DNA of 19,198 nucleotides from Acidobacteriota bacterium (GTDB lineage Bacteria; Acidobacteriota; Vicinamibacteria; Vicinamibacterales; JAKQTR01). Position 1 is the first letter of the stretch. Each line of letters begins with the position of its first letter. Location: the NCBI GenBank assembly GCA_026393735.1, contig JAPKZP010000109.1, positions 1 through 19,198 of the forward strand, written 5' to 3'. Under the pieces are notes generated by a model. That model had not been told where the DNA came from, did no database searches, and worked only from the letters and a program-made list of their open reading frames with translations. Shown in pieces: positions 1 through 7,035 of the stretch. The position numbers and the translations under genes were made by a program.

Positions 1-1132
1 CGATCAGCCAGGAGAGCGATGACGCCACCGCCCTGAGCCCAGCGGCTGCCAGGTACCCTCCTGCGACCGCGAGCGGCGGCAGGAACGGGTACGCATAGTG
101 ATAGAGCTTCGAGGTCCCGACCGAGATGACAGCCATCGGCAAGGCAAACCAGATCAGGATCGTCGCTCCGTCAATCCACTTCTTTCGCCATGTCTGCCAC
201 AGCAACAGTCCGAGGCCGCCCAGGGTCCACAGCTCGGTTCTCGCGGCGACCAACTCGTTCCAGATGCTGTTGAAGTAGAAGTGCCACGGCTGGACGTGCT
301 CTGGATTGAGAGACGCCGTCAGCCGCGTGTAGACGGCTGCTCCAAGGATGTCCTCCCAGAAGGCCGCGCCGAAGCGAAGATGCTGATACACGAACCACGG
401 CGCAATCAACAGCCCGCCCAGCGCGGCGGCCCCCAACAACACCCGCCACCGCTGAGCCAACCACGAACGGTCAGTCCGTCGCCACAGGAGGACCGCCGCG
501 ATGATCGCGGGCAGGAACAGCGCGGCGACGAACTTCGTCATGAACCCCAGCACGAAATACAACGTGACGGCAAGCACGTGGACTCGCCCGCGCGCATGCT
601 CGGTGGACGACCTCCACATCAGGAAGTGGTACAGGCCCCCGCAGTATGCGAGCACCAGGGACGCTTCCATGTTGTTGCTGCGCAGGCCGTGCTCGAACAG
701 CAGCGGCCGGTGGACAAAGAGGAGCAGCACGGCGGAGATGCCGCACATCGGGCCGCCGATTCTGCAGCCGATCGCAAACAGGTACAGAAACGCCAGGCCG
801 CCGAAGGCCGCGTCCCAGAAGCGGAGCCCGAATTCGTTGTCTGGCAGGAGGCCCAGACGAATCGGCGCGGCCACGATCCAGAACTTCAGGGGCGGCTTCT
901 CGAGGAAGGCGATGTCGGCCGACGGGCAGCTCTTGGGCGTGAGCCAGTCCCCGTCGGCCACCATCACGTCGACCCCGAAGGAGTAGATGGCTTCGTCACT
1001 TTGAAGGTCGGTGCGCCCGAGGCCGATGAACAGCGGGAGGCAGAAGAGCGCTCCGACCAGCACCAGCCAGAGCCTGCCGGACGCCAGCGGGGCAACCGTT
1101 GCGTCTCGGGCGGCCCGGAGCGCGTCACGCAT
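1..1132 (-). CDS. ArnT/PMT-like GT-C membrane glycosyltransferase (partial, C-terminus beyond window)
   Basis: Reading the minus strand from ATG at 1132 gives about 377 codons with no stop up to the window edge, so the gene continues to the left. The first hydrophobic segment is at residues about 21-38. It is followed by the first periplasmic loop motif of the family, SDEAIYS (residues 45-51), with the acidic pair D46/E47 in the catalytic position, and then FLEKPPLKFWI (76-86), which matches the conserved KPPL motif. Further on come many hydrophobic stretches and a late SKLYHYAYPFLPPLAL motif that resembles the 'SK-x-YxLP' segment of ArnT. Family members move a sugar from an undecaprenyl- or dolichyl-phosphate carrier to lipid A, protein or another acceptor at the outer face of the inner membrane. 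A GAGGGG ribosome binding site lies 7 nt before the ATG. The GT2 gene ends 90 nt upstream on the same strand and probably makes the lipid-linked donor. Acceptor and sugar cannot be told from sequence. Confidence 0.88.
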   Translation of the reverse strand, partial: MRDALRAARDATVAPLASGRLWLVLVGALFCLPLFIGLGRTDLQSDEAIYSFGVDVMVADGDWLTPKSCPSADIAFLEKPPLKFWIVAAPIRLGLLPDNEFGLRFWDAAFGGLAFLYLFAIGCRIGGPMCGISAVLLLFVHRPLLFEHGLRSNNMEASLVLAYCGGLYHFLMWRSSTEHARGRVHVLAVTLYFVLGFMTKFVAALFLPAIIAAVLLWRRTDRSWLAQRWRVLLGAAALGGLLIAPWFVYQHLRFGAAFWEDILGAAVYTRLTASLNPEHVQPWHFYFNSIWNELVAARTELWTLGGLGLLLWQTWRKKWIDGATILIWFALPMAVISVGTSKLYHYAYPFLPPLAVAGGYLAAAGLRAVASSLSWLI

Positions 1133-1222
1133 CAATGGTCCCCTCGTCCAGGGGCGTCCGCTTGGTCCGGTCGTACCGGTGCGTGCGAACGTCAACGCCG
1201 CAGCGGGCCTCGTCGTGATCCA

Positions 1223-2002
1223 CTAGATGGGTCCTGACCTGCCAGACGCGCGGAGCGCCCGAAGTCGCCGTCTGAACCTGACCAGATGCCAGATCATCGT
1301 GAGCGGGTCACGCACCAGGGAGACCTTGGAGTTGCCCGTTTCCCGCCAGTCAACGGGCAGCTCGTGAATCGTGTCCCCCGCGTGCAGCATCGACAGCAGG
1401 AGTTGCGTGTCCCAGACCCACCGCTTGTCCTCCGGGATCTGCAGGTGACGCCGCAGCGTCTCACGTTCGAAGATCTTGAGACCGCATTGCGTGTCGTACA
1501 CGCCCTGGCTGAACCACGACGAGACGAACGTGGCAAAGGCGCGTCCCACATAGTGCCGAAGCGGATTGCGCTCCACCAGCCTGCCCAGCATGCGAATGCG
1601 AGACCCCACGACGCCCGTGACGCCTGCGTCCCGATGGGCTGTGACCAGGTACGCCAGCGCGCGGTGCAACTCGCGCACCGGGACGGCACCGTCGGCGTCC
1701 ATGAAGCCCAGGTAGTCGAACCCTTCGGCGAGCCCGATTTCCAGACCCGCGAGGATGGCGCCGCCTTTCCCTCGGTTGGATTCGAGGCGAACCAGTCTGA
1801 CGGCGTCGCCGAATTCGGCCTCGCGAATGAGTCGCTTCTCGGCCGCGAACTGTTCCTGCCGGCTCCCATCGTCCACAATGCAGAAACGGACGTCGAAGTC
1901 GGCTGCCTGCGCCGCCCGTGGCAGATAGCCCCCCAGCTCCTCCAGCAGCCGAGGCAGTCGGGCGGCTTCGTTGAAGGCGGGGACGACGACGAATGCCCGC
2001 AT
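1223..2002 (-). CDS. GT2 polyprenyl-phosphate glycosyltransferase (ALG5/DPM1-like, soluble)
   Basis: The 259-residue product begins MRAFVVVPAFNEAARLP, the usual N-terminus of GT-A fold GT2 enzymes. It then shows IVDDGS (42-47), SNRGKGGAI (75-83), the metal-binding DADGAVP (102-108), GSRIRML (133-139) and DTQCGLKIFERE (170-181). The last motif is typical of dolichyl-phosphate glucosyl- and mannosyltransferases. There is no C-terminal membrane segment, so it is of the soluble or peripheral type. The expected reaction is NDP-hexose plus polyprenyl phosphate to polyprenyl-phosphate-hexose at the cytoplasmic face of the membrane. The gene just downstream is a GT-C transferase of the kind that uses such donors. 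The ATG at 2002 was chosen because homology-like sequence begins there. A GTG two codons earlier is possible. The open frame reaches 2254, but the extra 84 residues look non-coding. No strong ribosome binding site is visible. Confidence 0.9.
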   Translation of the reverse strand: MRAFVVVPAFNEAARLPRLLEELGGYLPRAAQAADFDVRFCIVDDGSRQEQFAAEKRLIREAEFGDAVRLVRLESNRGKGGAILAGLEIGLAEGFDYLGFMDADGAVPVRELHRALAYLVTAHRDAGVTGVVGSRIRMLGRLVERNPLRHYVGRAFATFVSSWFSQGVYDTQCGLKIFERETLRRHLQIPEDKRWVWDTQLLLSMLHAGDTIHELPVDWRETGNSKVSLVRDPLTMIWHLVRFRRRLRALRASGRSGPI

Positions 2003-2366
2003 TTTCACGGAGGATCCATCTCGGCAGGAGTGGTGCGCGCGTCGCAAAGAGGAGACAGCGACGGCATCGTAGCACACGGGTTTCAGGTCCGCTATCCCCT
2101 TGCAACGCAGCGGATTAGCCTGCCCCTCTACACACGGTTGCTCGCAACTGCCCAACTCTTCATTATTTGTTGGCCTCCTGTTCACGGATCCGTCGGCTCT
2201 GCGGCAAAATGGGCCTGAACCTGGCTCCTCGCGCCCGGCGCTCACTGTGATCACTTCTTGCAGTTGAGTGGGCAGGTCGCTCGCGCGTCGCCGTCACACG
2301 GTCCGGGTCAGGACCGACGGCCGATTGCAGGCGGGCCTGTCTTCATTTCGGTCTGGAGGTCGCCTC
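2003..2366. other. Divergent intergenic region between GT2 and DUF5658 genes
   Basis: These 364 bases lie between two divergent genes. A small hairpin (GTTGC-TC-GCAAC) lies near 2138-2149, and on the minus strand an AT-rich AAATAAT near 2160-2170 could be a -10 element for the GT2 gene, giving a leader of about 150 nt. The right end carries the GGAGGT ribosome binding site of the DUF5658 gene (2355-2360). I see no RNA gene or clear promoter pair here. Confidence 0.4.
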
Positions 2367-2705
2367 ATGCGATGGTGGCAGTCGCCTGTCTCGCGCTCTC
2401 GGTTCGGCGATGCGGTGATCGTGCTCTTCCTGCTCGCCCAGGCGGCTGATGGCGTGATGACTTACGTGGGTGTCACGACGATGGGCGCGGAATTCGAGGC
2501 GAATCCCATCCTGGTTGGGCTGATGGGCTCGTTTGGACACGGGGCGACTGTGGCCGGCGCCAAGTTGGTCGCCGCCGCGCTCGGCATCTCCCTTCATCTC
2601 ATCGGCGTCCATCGCATCATCGCGCTGCTGACCGCCATCTATCTCGTCGGGGCCGTGTTCCCTTGGATGGGGTTGTTCCTCTTCGGCTCGCACCTCGGGT
2701 TCTGA
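2367..2705 (+). CDS. Small DUF5658-like membrane protein
   Basis: The 112-residue product is strongly hydrophobic, with about four predicted membrane segments. Residues near 18-45 read QAADGVMTYVGVTTMGAEFE followed by ANPILVGLM. This D...T...G.E.NP pattern is the signature of the DUF5658 family of small integral membrane proteins of unknown function. The start at 2367 is well supported by a GGAGGT ribosome binding site 6 nt upstream. An in-frame start at 2268 would add 33 arginine-rich residues that look like non-coding leader. The gene is transcribed toward the TetR gene, and the two are convergent. No function can be assigned. The family name rests on recall of the motif and not on a search. 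Confidence 0.8.
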   Translation: MRWWQSPVSRSRFGDAVIVLFLLAQAADGVMTYVGVTTMGAEFEANPILVGLMGSFGHGATVAGAKLVAAALGISLHLIGVHRIIALLTAIYLVGAVFPWMGLFLFGSHLGF

Positions 2706-2783
2706 GACTCCACACAAGTCGAGCGTCGGATCTGGGACCTCAGGCCGAGGTTCTGGCGGGTTGGCTTTGTGGACAAGCGATGA

Positions 2784-2815
2784 GTGATAATAAAAATAAC
2801 ATTGTTATCAATAGT
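2784..2815. terminator. AT-rich palindrome between convergent genes (possible terminator)
   Basis: In otherwise GC-rich DNA this block is almost pure A+T. It holds ATAACA-T-TGTTAT (2796-2808). Read on the minus strand, downstream of the TetR gene, the hairpin is followed by TTTTATTAT, the layout of an intrinsic terminator. The six-base AT stem is weak, so a role as terminator is only tentative. It could also be a protein-binding palindrome. Confidence 0.35.
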
Positions 2816-2853
2816 CGATCTGGGAAGATTCTGGCCCGTCATCTTCTTTGCGG

Positions 2854-3525
2854 TCAGTCGATGAACGAGAAGGGCTTGGGGGTGTGGGCGGGCCGCGGCG
2901 GCGAGGTCCGCGGAGCGGCAATCTGGCTTCGGAGTCCCGCGATCAACACGTCCAGAAGGTGATCGATGAGGACCTTCGGAGCGACAAACGGAAACCCATG
3001 CTCCGTGGTGAGCAGGGCGGTCAATCCGTGAATCGACGCCCAGAGCGCCTGGGTCGTCATGTCGATGTTCGTCGTATGGATGTCGCCGCTCTCCACGCAG
3101 GCCGCAGCGCGCTGCCGGAGGGTGTCGACGGCCCGCGCGCCGATCGAGCCGTCGTAATGAGAAGCCTCGCCGCCCTTCGTGGTTCTCAGGAAGGTGGCCG
3201 CGTAGTGGGCCGGATGTTGAAGGCCAAAGTCGATGTAGGTCTGCAGGCCCTCTCGCAGGTGCGCGAGGGGTGTGCCAGGCGCAGCCTCCAGCCGTTCGAG
3301 CGTTCCGGTGAGCTGTGAGAAGGTCTCCTCGCAGATGGCCTGGAAGAGTTCGGCTTTGTCCTTGAAGTAGAGGTAGATCGTGGTCGGGGAGTACTCGATG
3401 CGCTCGGCAATCCGCCGCATCGTGACGCGCTGGTAGCCCTCCTCGACGAACAACTGGCTGGCTGCGTCGAGGATTTCGCGCCTCAAGTTGACCCGGTGAC
3501 GTGTGCGGCGATCGGAAACACCCAT
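2854..3525 (-). CDS. TetR/AcrR-family transcriptional regulator
   Basis: The 223-residue product has a classic TetR DNA-binding domain at residues about 13-60. It reads REILDAASQLFVEEGYQRV, then TMRRIAERIEYSPTTIYLYF and KDKAELF, with the helix-turn-helix around 35-53. The C-terminal ligand domain (about 85-200), with a HPAHYAATFLRT segment, resembles the WHG-type (TetR_C_33) domain, often found in regulators of lipid or hydrophobic-compound genes. The ligand is unknown. The gene lies downstream of the kbl-acp-acs-acpS operon on the same strand, but it has its own promoter (3541-3569) embedded in a palindrome, so autoregulation is likely. Control of the neighbouring operon is possible but unproven. 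The 5' leader is only about 10 nt with no ribosome binding site, so initiation may be nearly leaderless. Confidence 0.93.
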   Translation of the reverse strand: MGVSDRRTRHRVNLRREILDAASQLFVEEGYQRVTMRRIAERIEYSPTTIYLYFKDKAELFQAICEETFSQLTGTLERLEAAPGTPLAHLREGLQTYIDFGLQHPAHYAATFLRTTKGGEASHYDGSIGARAVDTLRQRAAACVESGDIHTTNIDMTTQALWASIHGLTALLTTEHGFPFVAPKVLIDHLLDVLIAGLRSQIAAPRTSPPRPAHTPKPFSFID

Positions 3526-3569
3526 GGCGTAACGCTGTTAACTATATGAACAAAGTTACGCCATTTCAA
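3524..3569 (-). promoter_or_regulatory. tetR promoter within a perfect inverted repeat (candidate TetR operator)
   Basis: On the minus strand TTGAAA (3569-3564) and TATAGT (3546-3541) are separated by exactly 17 nt, a near-consensus sigma70 promoter. Perfect 10-bp inverted repeats ATGGCGTAAC (3524-3533) and GTTACGCCAT (3555-3564) flank the -10 box and reach the start codon and the -35 edge. A smaller TGTT...AACA symmetry (3537-3553) lies inside. TetR repressors usually bind palindromes that overlap their own promoter, so this is a strong operator candidate. Confidence 0.7.
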
Positions 3570-3574
3570 CAACG

Positions 3575-3698
3575 AAAACCTCTCCCGCGAAAACCTCTCC
3601 CGGAGAGGTTCTTTCCTCGGAGAGGTTCTTTCCTCGCGGCCGCTGAAGCCTCTCCCGAGAAACCTCTCCCGGAGAGGTTTCTCGGCGGCGGAGAGGTT
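3575..3698. repeat. Cluster of AACCTCTCC/GGAGAGGTT palindromic repeats (locus A)
   Basis: At least seven half-units of AACCTCTCC or GGAGAGGTT occur here, one of them degenerate (AGCCTCTCC). There are two complete palindromes, at 3592-3610 and 3661-3679 (AACCTCTCC-C-GGAGAGGTT). The second extends to perfect 15-bp arms (3655-3669 and 3671-3685). Direct duplications such as GGAGAGGTTCTTTCCTC are also seen. The cluster lies between the end of kbl and the tetR promoter, and could fold into a strong hairpin that ends or stabilises the operon transcript. Confidence 0.85.
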
Positions 3699-3732
3699 TT
3701 CGGCGGGAGTAGGTTTGCGGGCCGTGAGGACG

Positions 3733-4980
3733 TTACTGCCCGTACTTCTCGATAATCCCCTTCTTGTCGAGCCCCAGGATTCCGTACTTCGCCCCCACCT
3801 TCTTGAACGACTCGAGCGCGCGCGCCAGCATCGGGATGTCGTGGTCGGCCGAGAGCTGCGTGCGGATGCGTGCCTGGCCCGCCGCCACCACCGGGAAGAA
3901 GAAGCCGACGACGTAGATGCCTTCGTGGTAGAGGTCGCGGGCCACGTCCTGCGCCAGCTTCGCATTGAAGAGCATCACCGGCACGATCGGGCTGTCGCCG
4001 TCCCGGATGACGAACCCGGCGTCAATGAGGCCCTTGCGCCAGAACTTCGCGTTCGCTTCGAGCTTGTCGCGCCGCTCGGTGTTGGCGCTTAGAATCTCGA
4101 GCACCTTGATGCCCGCTGCCGCAATCGGCGGCGGCACGGCGTTGCTGAACAGATACGGCCTCGCACGCTGACGGCACAGCTCCACGATTTCCTTCCGGCC
4201 CGACACGCAACCGCCGCTCGCCCCGCCCATCGCCTTGCCGAGCGTCGTTGTGATGATGTCGATTCTGCCCATCACGCCGAAGTGCTCGTGCACGCCGCGG
4301 CCGGTCTTGCCGATGAATCCGGTGGCGTGGCTGTCGTCGAGGAACACCAGCGCGTTGTACGTCTCGCCGAGCGCGACGATCTGGTCGAGCGGCGCCAGGT
4401 CACCGTCCATGCTGAACACGCCGTCCGTGATGATGACCCGCACGCGCTTGTCCTGGTGCTCCTGCAGCTTCTGCTCGAGGTGCGCCATGTCGCAGTGCTT
4501 GTAGGTGTCGTGCATCGCCTTGCAGAGGCGGATGCCGTCCACGATGCTCGCGTGGACGAGGCGGTCGGAGATCATCACGTCCTCCGGCCCGAGGATGGCC
4601 TCGAACACGCCGGCGTTCGCGTCCAGGCAGCTCGCGAAGAGGATCGTGTCCTCCGTGCCCAGGAACTCCGTCAGCTTGTGTTCGAGGGTCCGGTGCACGT
4701 CCTGCGTGCCGCAGATGAACCGCACGCTCGACATGCCGTAGCCGCGCTCGTCCAGCGCCCTGTGCGCCGCGGCCACGACGTCGGGGTGGCTCGACAGGCC
4801 GAGGTAGTTGTTCGCGCAGAGGTTGATGACGTCCTGCAGCGCGGATCCGCTCGGATACTCGACCTTGATGTGAGCCGACTGCGGTGAGTGGATGAACCGT
4901 TCTTCCTTGTAGATGCCCTTCTCGCGGATGCCCGCCAGTTCGGCCTGCCAGGCTTCCTTCACGGCCGCCGGGTACGCCAT
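3733..4980 (-). CDS. kbl: Kbl-like alpha-oxoamine synthase (glycine C-acetyltransferase family)
   Basis: The 415-residue PLP enzyme closely resembles E. coli Kbl (398 aa) by motifs. It has NLCANNYLGLSSHPDV (53-68), SSVRFICGTQDVH (84-96), the PLP-stacking histidine H143 in LVHASIVDG, DGVFSMDGDLAPL (186-198) and DDSHATGFIG (215-224). The Schiff-base lysine is K249 in TTLGKAMGGASGG, and there is a C-terminal GFFFPVV...GQARIRTQLSADH block. Kbl condenses glycine and acetyl-CoA to 2-amino-3-ketobutyrate in threonine breakdown. No threonine dehydrogenase gene is present here. Instead the gene starts 2 nt after the stop of an acyl carrier protein and follows an acyl-AMP ligase and AcpS. That context suggests an ACP-bound or AcsA-made acyl donor, as in sphingoid-base or sulfonolipid pathways. 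The fold is certain; the substrate pair is not. An AAGGGGG ribosome binding site overlaps the end of acp. Confidence 0.88.
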   Translation of the reverse strand: MAYPAAVKEAWQAELAGIREKGIYKEERFIHSPQSAHIKVEYPSGSALQDVINLCANNYLGLSSHPDVVAAAHRALDERGYGMSSVRFICGTQDVHRTLEHKLTEFLGTEDTILFASCLDANAGVFEAILGPEDVMISDRLVHASIVDGIRLCKAMHDTYKHCDMAHLEQKLQEHQDKRVRVIITDGVFSMDGDLAPLDQIVALGETYNALVFLDDSHATGFIGKTGRGVHEHFGVMGRIDIITTTLGKAMGGASGGCVSGRKEIVELCRQRARPYLFSNAVPPPIAAAGIKVLEILSANTERRDKLEANAKFWRKGLIDAGFVIRDGDSPIVPVMLFNAKLAQDVARDLYHEGIYVVGFFFPVVAAGQARIRTQLSADHDIPMLARALESFKKVGAKYGILGLDKKGIIEKYGQ

Positions 4981-4982
4981 GA

Positions 4983-5240
4983 CTACGCCCCCTTCTTCGC
5001 CAGGTGCCTGTTCACCAGCGCGATGATGCTCGTCACCGTGTCGAAGGCCTGGGGTGAGGCCTCGTCATCGGGGATGCTGATGCTGAACTTCTTCTCCAGG
5101 AACCGCTTCAGGCTCACCATGCTGAAGCTGTCGACGATGCCACCCGAGATGAGCGGCGTGTTCTCGTTCAAGTCGGTGTCTTCCGCCTCGTCTTCGTCGA
5201 GGTATTCGTTCTTGATGTACTCGAGGATCATGTCCTTCAT
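4983..5240 (-). CDS. Stand-alone acyl carrier protein
   Basis: The 85-residue acidic protein has the four-helix ACP pattern. S38 in GGIVDSFSMVSL is the phosphopantetheine attachment site; the usual DSL is DSF here. The second half reads RFLEKKFSISIPDDEASPQ (46-64), then a final helix ending in AKKGA. It is not the housekeeping fatty-acid AcpP type, because the helix II sequence and the aspartate/glutamate-rich N-terminus (DEDEAEDTDL) differ. It would be charged by the AcpS encoded in the same operon and loaded by the neighbouring AMP ligase, and would present an acyl group to the Kbl-like enzyme. The start at 5240 has an AAGGGAG ribosome binding site. Gaps to its neighbours are 17 nt (ligase) and 2 nt (kbl), so translation is probably coupled. 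Confidence 0.9.
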   Translation of the reverse strand: MKDMILEYIKNEYLDEDEAEDTDLNENTPLISGGIVDSFSMVSLKRFLEKKFSISIPDDEASPQAFDTVTSIIALVNRHLAKKGA

Positions 5241-5257
5241 TACTGGCTCCCTTTCGC

Positions 5258-6958
5258 CTAGTCGTCGTCCATCGTGCTGACGTCGCCGATCGGCTGCCCC
5301 AGTTCCTTCGCCTTCAGCACGCGGCGCAGAATCTTGCCGCTGCGCGTCTTCGGCACCTTGTCCACGAACTCGATCTCCTGCGGCATCGCGAGGGGCGAGA
5401 GTTTCTTGCGCACGAAGTTCATGATGTCCAGCTCGAGATCCACGCCGGCGAGGAAGCCCGGGCGCAGGGCCACGAACGCCTTCACCACTTCCATGTTCAC
5501 CGGGTCGGGTTTGCCGATCGCCGCCGACTCGGCCACGGCCGGGTGTTCGAGCAGCGCGCTCTCGATCTCGAACGGCCCCACGAGGTGTCCCGCCGTGTTG
5601 ATCACGTCATCGTCTCGCCCGCAGAACCAGAAGTAGCCCTCCTTGTCGACGCTGGCCTGGTCACCGCAGATGTACCACCCGTTGAGGAACTTGCCGTAAT
5701 ACGTGGCCGTGTTGTTCCAGTAGGTCCGCATCATGCTCGGCCACGGCGGCTTGATCGCGATGAGCCCGACGCGTCCGACCTCGGCGATCGGCTGGCCCGT
5801 CTTCGGTTCGACGACGGTCGCCGTGAGCGCGGGGAATGGACGGCCCATGCTGCCCGGCTTCACCGGCATGCCGGGCAGGTTCGTCACCACGATCGATCCC
5901 GTCTCGGTCTGCCAGAACGTGTCGTGGAACCAGAGGCCGAACGCCTCGTGACCCCAGCGCACCGCTTCGGGGTTGAGCGGTTCGCCCACGCTGCACATGT
6001 GGCGCAGGCCGGTCATGTTCCGCTTGCGGACCGGCTCCACGCCGTCCTTCATGAGCATCCGAATGGCCGTCGGCGCGGTGTACCACACGGTCACGCGGTG
6101 CTTCTCGATCGTCTCGTACCAGCGGTCGCTCGAGAATCCCGCGTCGAGCACCACTTGCGTGGCGCCGAGCGCCCACGGCCCGATGATCCCGTAGCTCGTG
6201 CCCGTCACCCAGCCGGGATCGGCCGTGCACCAGTAGATGTCGTGGTCCCGGATGTCGAGCACGACCTTCGACGTCAGGTACTGCGCGAAGATGCTGCCGT
6301 GCACGTGCATCGCGCCCTTGGGCGCGCCTGTCGTGCCGCTCGTGTAGTGCAGCACGCTCGGGCTCTCGGCATAGGTCGGCGCAATCGTGAACCGGTCCTC
6401 CCGGTGGTCCATCATCCGGTACTCGATCTCACCCTCGCGCAACTTGCGGCTGTCGTCCTCCTGGTCAATCACGATGATCGTCTTGAGATCCGGCAGCCGC
6501 TCGCGCGCCTTGCGCACCTTTCCGAGATGCCGCCGCTCGGTGATGATGGCCGTCGCCCTGCTGTCGAGCATGCGCGCCACGAGCGCGTCTTCGCCGAACG
6601 CCGAGAACAGCGGCTCCACGACGGCCCCGGTCTTCAGGATGCCGAGGAAGCCGACGTAGAGTTCAGGGCTCTTGTCGAGAAAGAGGCAGACGCGATCGAG
6701 TTGACGGATGAAGACGCTGCCGCGGAGAAAATGCGCCCAGCCGTTGGTCAACTGCTGCAGATCCCGAAACGTGAACTGCCGGACGCCGCCCTCATGACCC
6801 TCGTGGATCAGTGCCAGCTTGTCGCCTCGGCCGTGGTCGACATGGCGGTCGGCACAGAGGTAGCCCAGGTTCAGGGGCGCGCCTTCGACGTATCCAAGCT
6901 CCCTCTTCCCGACGTCCCACGTGATCTCACGCCGAAGTTGCTCGTAGTCGAACGCCAT
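5258..6958 (-). CDS. acsA: AcsA-type acetyl/acyl-AMP ligase (acetyl-CoA synthetase family)
   Basis: The 566-residue product matches Bacillus AcsA (about 570 aa) along its length. The P-loop motif is YTSGTTGAPKG (205-215). It is followed by WCTADPGWVTGTSYGI (243-258), SVGEPLNPEAVRWGH (323-337), DTFWQTETG (346-354), YICGDQASVDKEGYFWFCGR (429-448) and DDDVINTAGHLVGPFEIES (449-467). The C-terminal catalytic lysine is K542 in PKTRSGKILRRVLKA. The expected reaction is carboxylate plus ATP to acyl-AMP, then transfer to CoA or possibly to the ACP encoded next door. W349 aligns with the tryptophan that closes the acyl pocket of acetyl-CoA synthetases, which favours acetate or propionate. The ATG at 6958 has a perfect AAGGAGG ribosome binding site. 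The reading frame is open further upstream only because the repeats there lack stop codons. Confidence 0.88.
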   Translation of the reverse strand: MAFDYEQLRREITWDVGKRELGYVEGAPLNLGYLCADRHVDHGRGDKLALIHEGHEGGVRQFTFRDLQQLTNGWAHFLRGSVFIRQLDRVCLFLDKSPELYVGFLGILKTGAVVEPLFSAFGEDALVARMLDSRATAIITERRHLGKVRKARERLPDLKTIIVIDQEDDSRKLREGEIEYRMMDHREDRFTIAPTYAESPSVLHYTSGTTGAPKGAMHVHGSIFAQYLTSKVVLDIRDHDIYWCTADPGWVTGTSYGIIGPWALGATQVVLDAGFSSDRWYETIEKHRVTVWYTAPTAIRMLMKDGVEPVRKRNMTGLRHMCSVGEPLNPEAVRWGHEAFGLWFHDTFWQTETGSIVVTNLPGMPVKPGSMGRPFPALTATVVEPKTGQPIAEVGRVGLIAIKPPWPSMMRTYWNNTATYYGKFLNGWYICGDQASVDKEGYFWFCGRDDDVINTAGHLVGPFEIESALLEHPAVAESAAIGKPDPVNMEVVKAFVALRPGFLAGVDLELDIMNFVRKKLSPLAMPQEIEFVDKVPKTRSGKILRRVLKAKELGQPIGDVSTMDDD

Positions 6959-6978
6959 CGAACCTCCTTGCGACGACC

Positions 6979-7034
6979 AACCTCTCCCGGAGAGGTTCTT
7001 CCGCCTTCGACTAACAACCTCTCCCGGAGAGGTT
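6979..7034. repeat. Two complete 19-bp palindromes between acpS and the ligase gene (locus B)
   Basis: AACCTCTCCCGGAGAGGTT occurs twice, at 6979-6997 and 7016-7034, 18 bp apart. The second copy ends one base before the acpS stop codon on the other side. The pair fills most of the 77-bp gap between acpS and the ligase gene. Hairpins here could affect expression within the operon or mRNA processing. Confidence 0.9.
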
Positions 7035-7035
7035 C

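Noticed and set aside
98..1237. Long plus-strand open frame (379 codons)
   Set aside because: Its translation is low-quality, rich in R, P, Q and E. The opposite strand encodes a clear GT-C glycosyltransferase with catalytic motifs over the same bases.
2003..2254. 84-residue N-terminal extension of the GT2 protein
   Set aside because: The extension has no resemblance to the family, contains random-looking cysteine- and arginine-rich sequence, and the conserved GT2 start begins at 2002.
3575..3698. CRISPR array
   Set aside because: The repeats are palindromic, irregularly spaced and partly degenerate, there are no uniform unique spacers, and no cas genes are present.
3733..4980. Simple threonine-catabolism kbl gene
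   Set aside because: This remains possible biochemically, but no tdh gene is adjacent and the tight ACP and AcpS context makes a plain catabolic role less likely, so it was not adopted as the main call.
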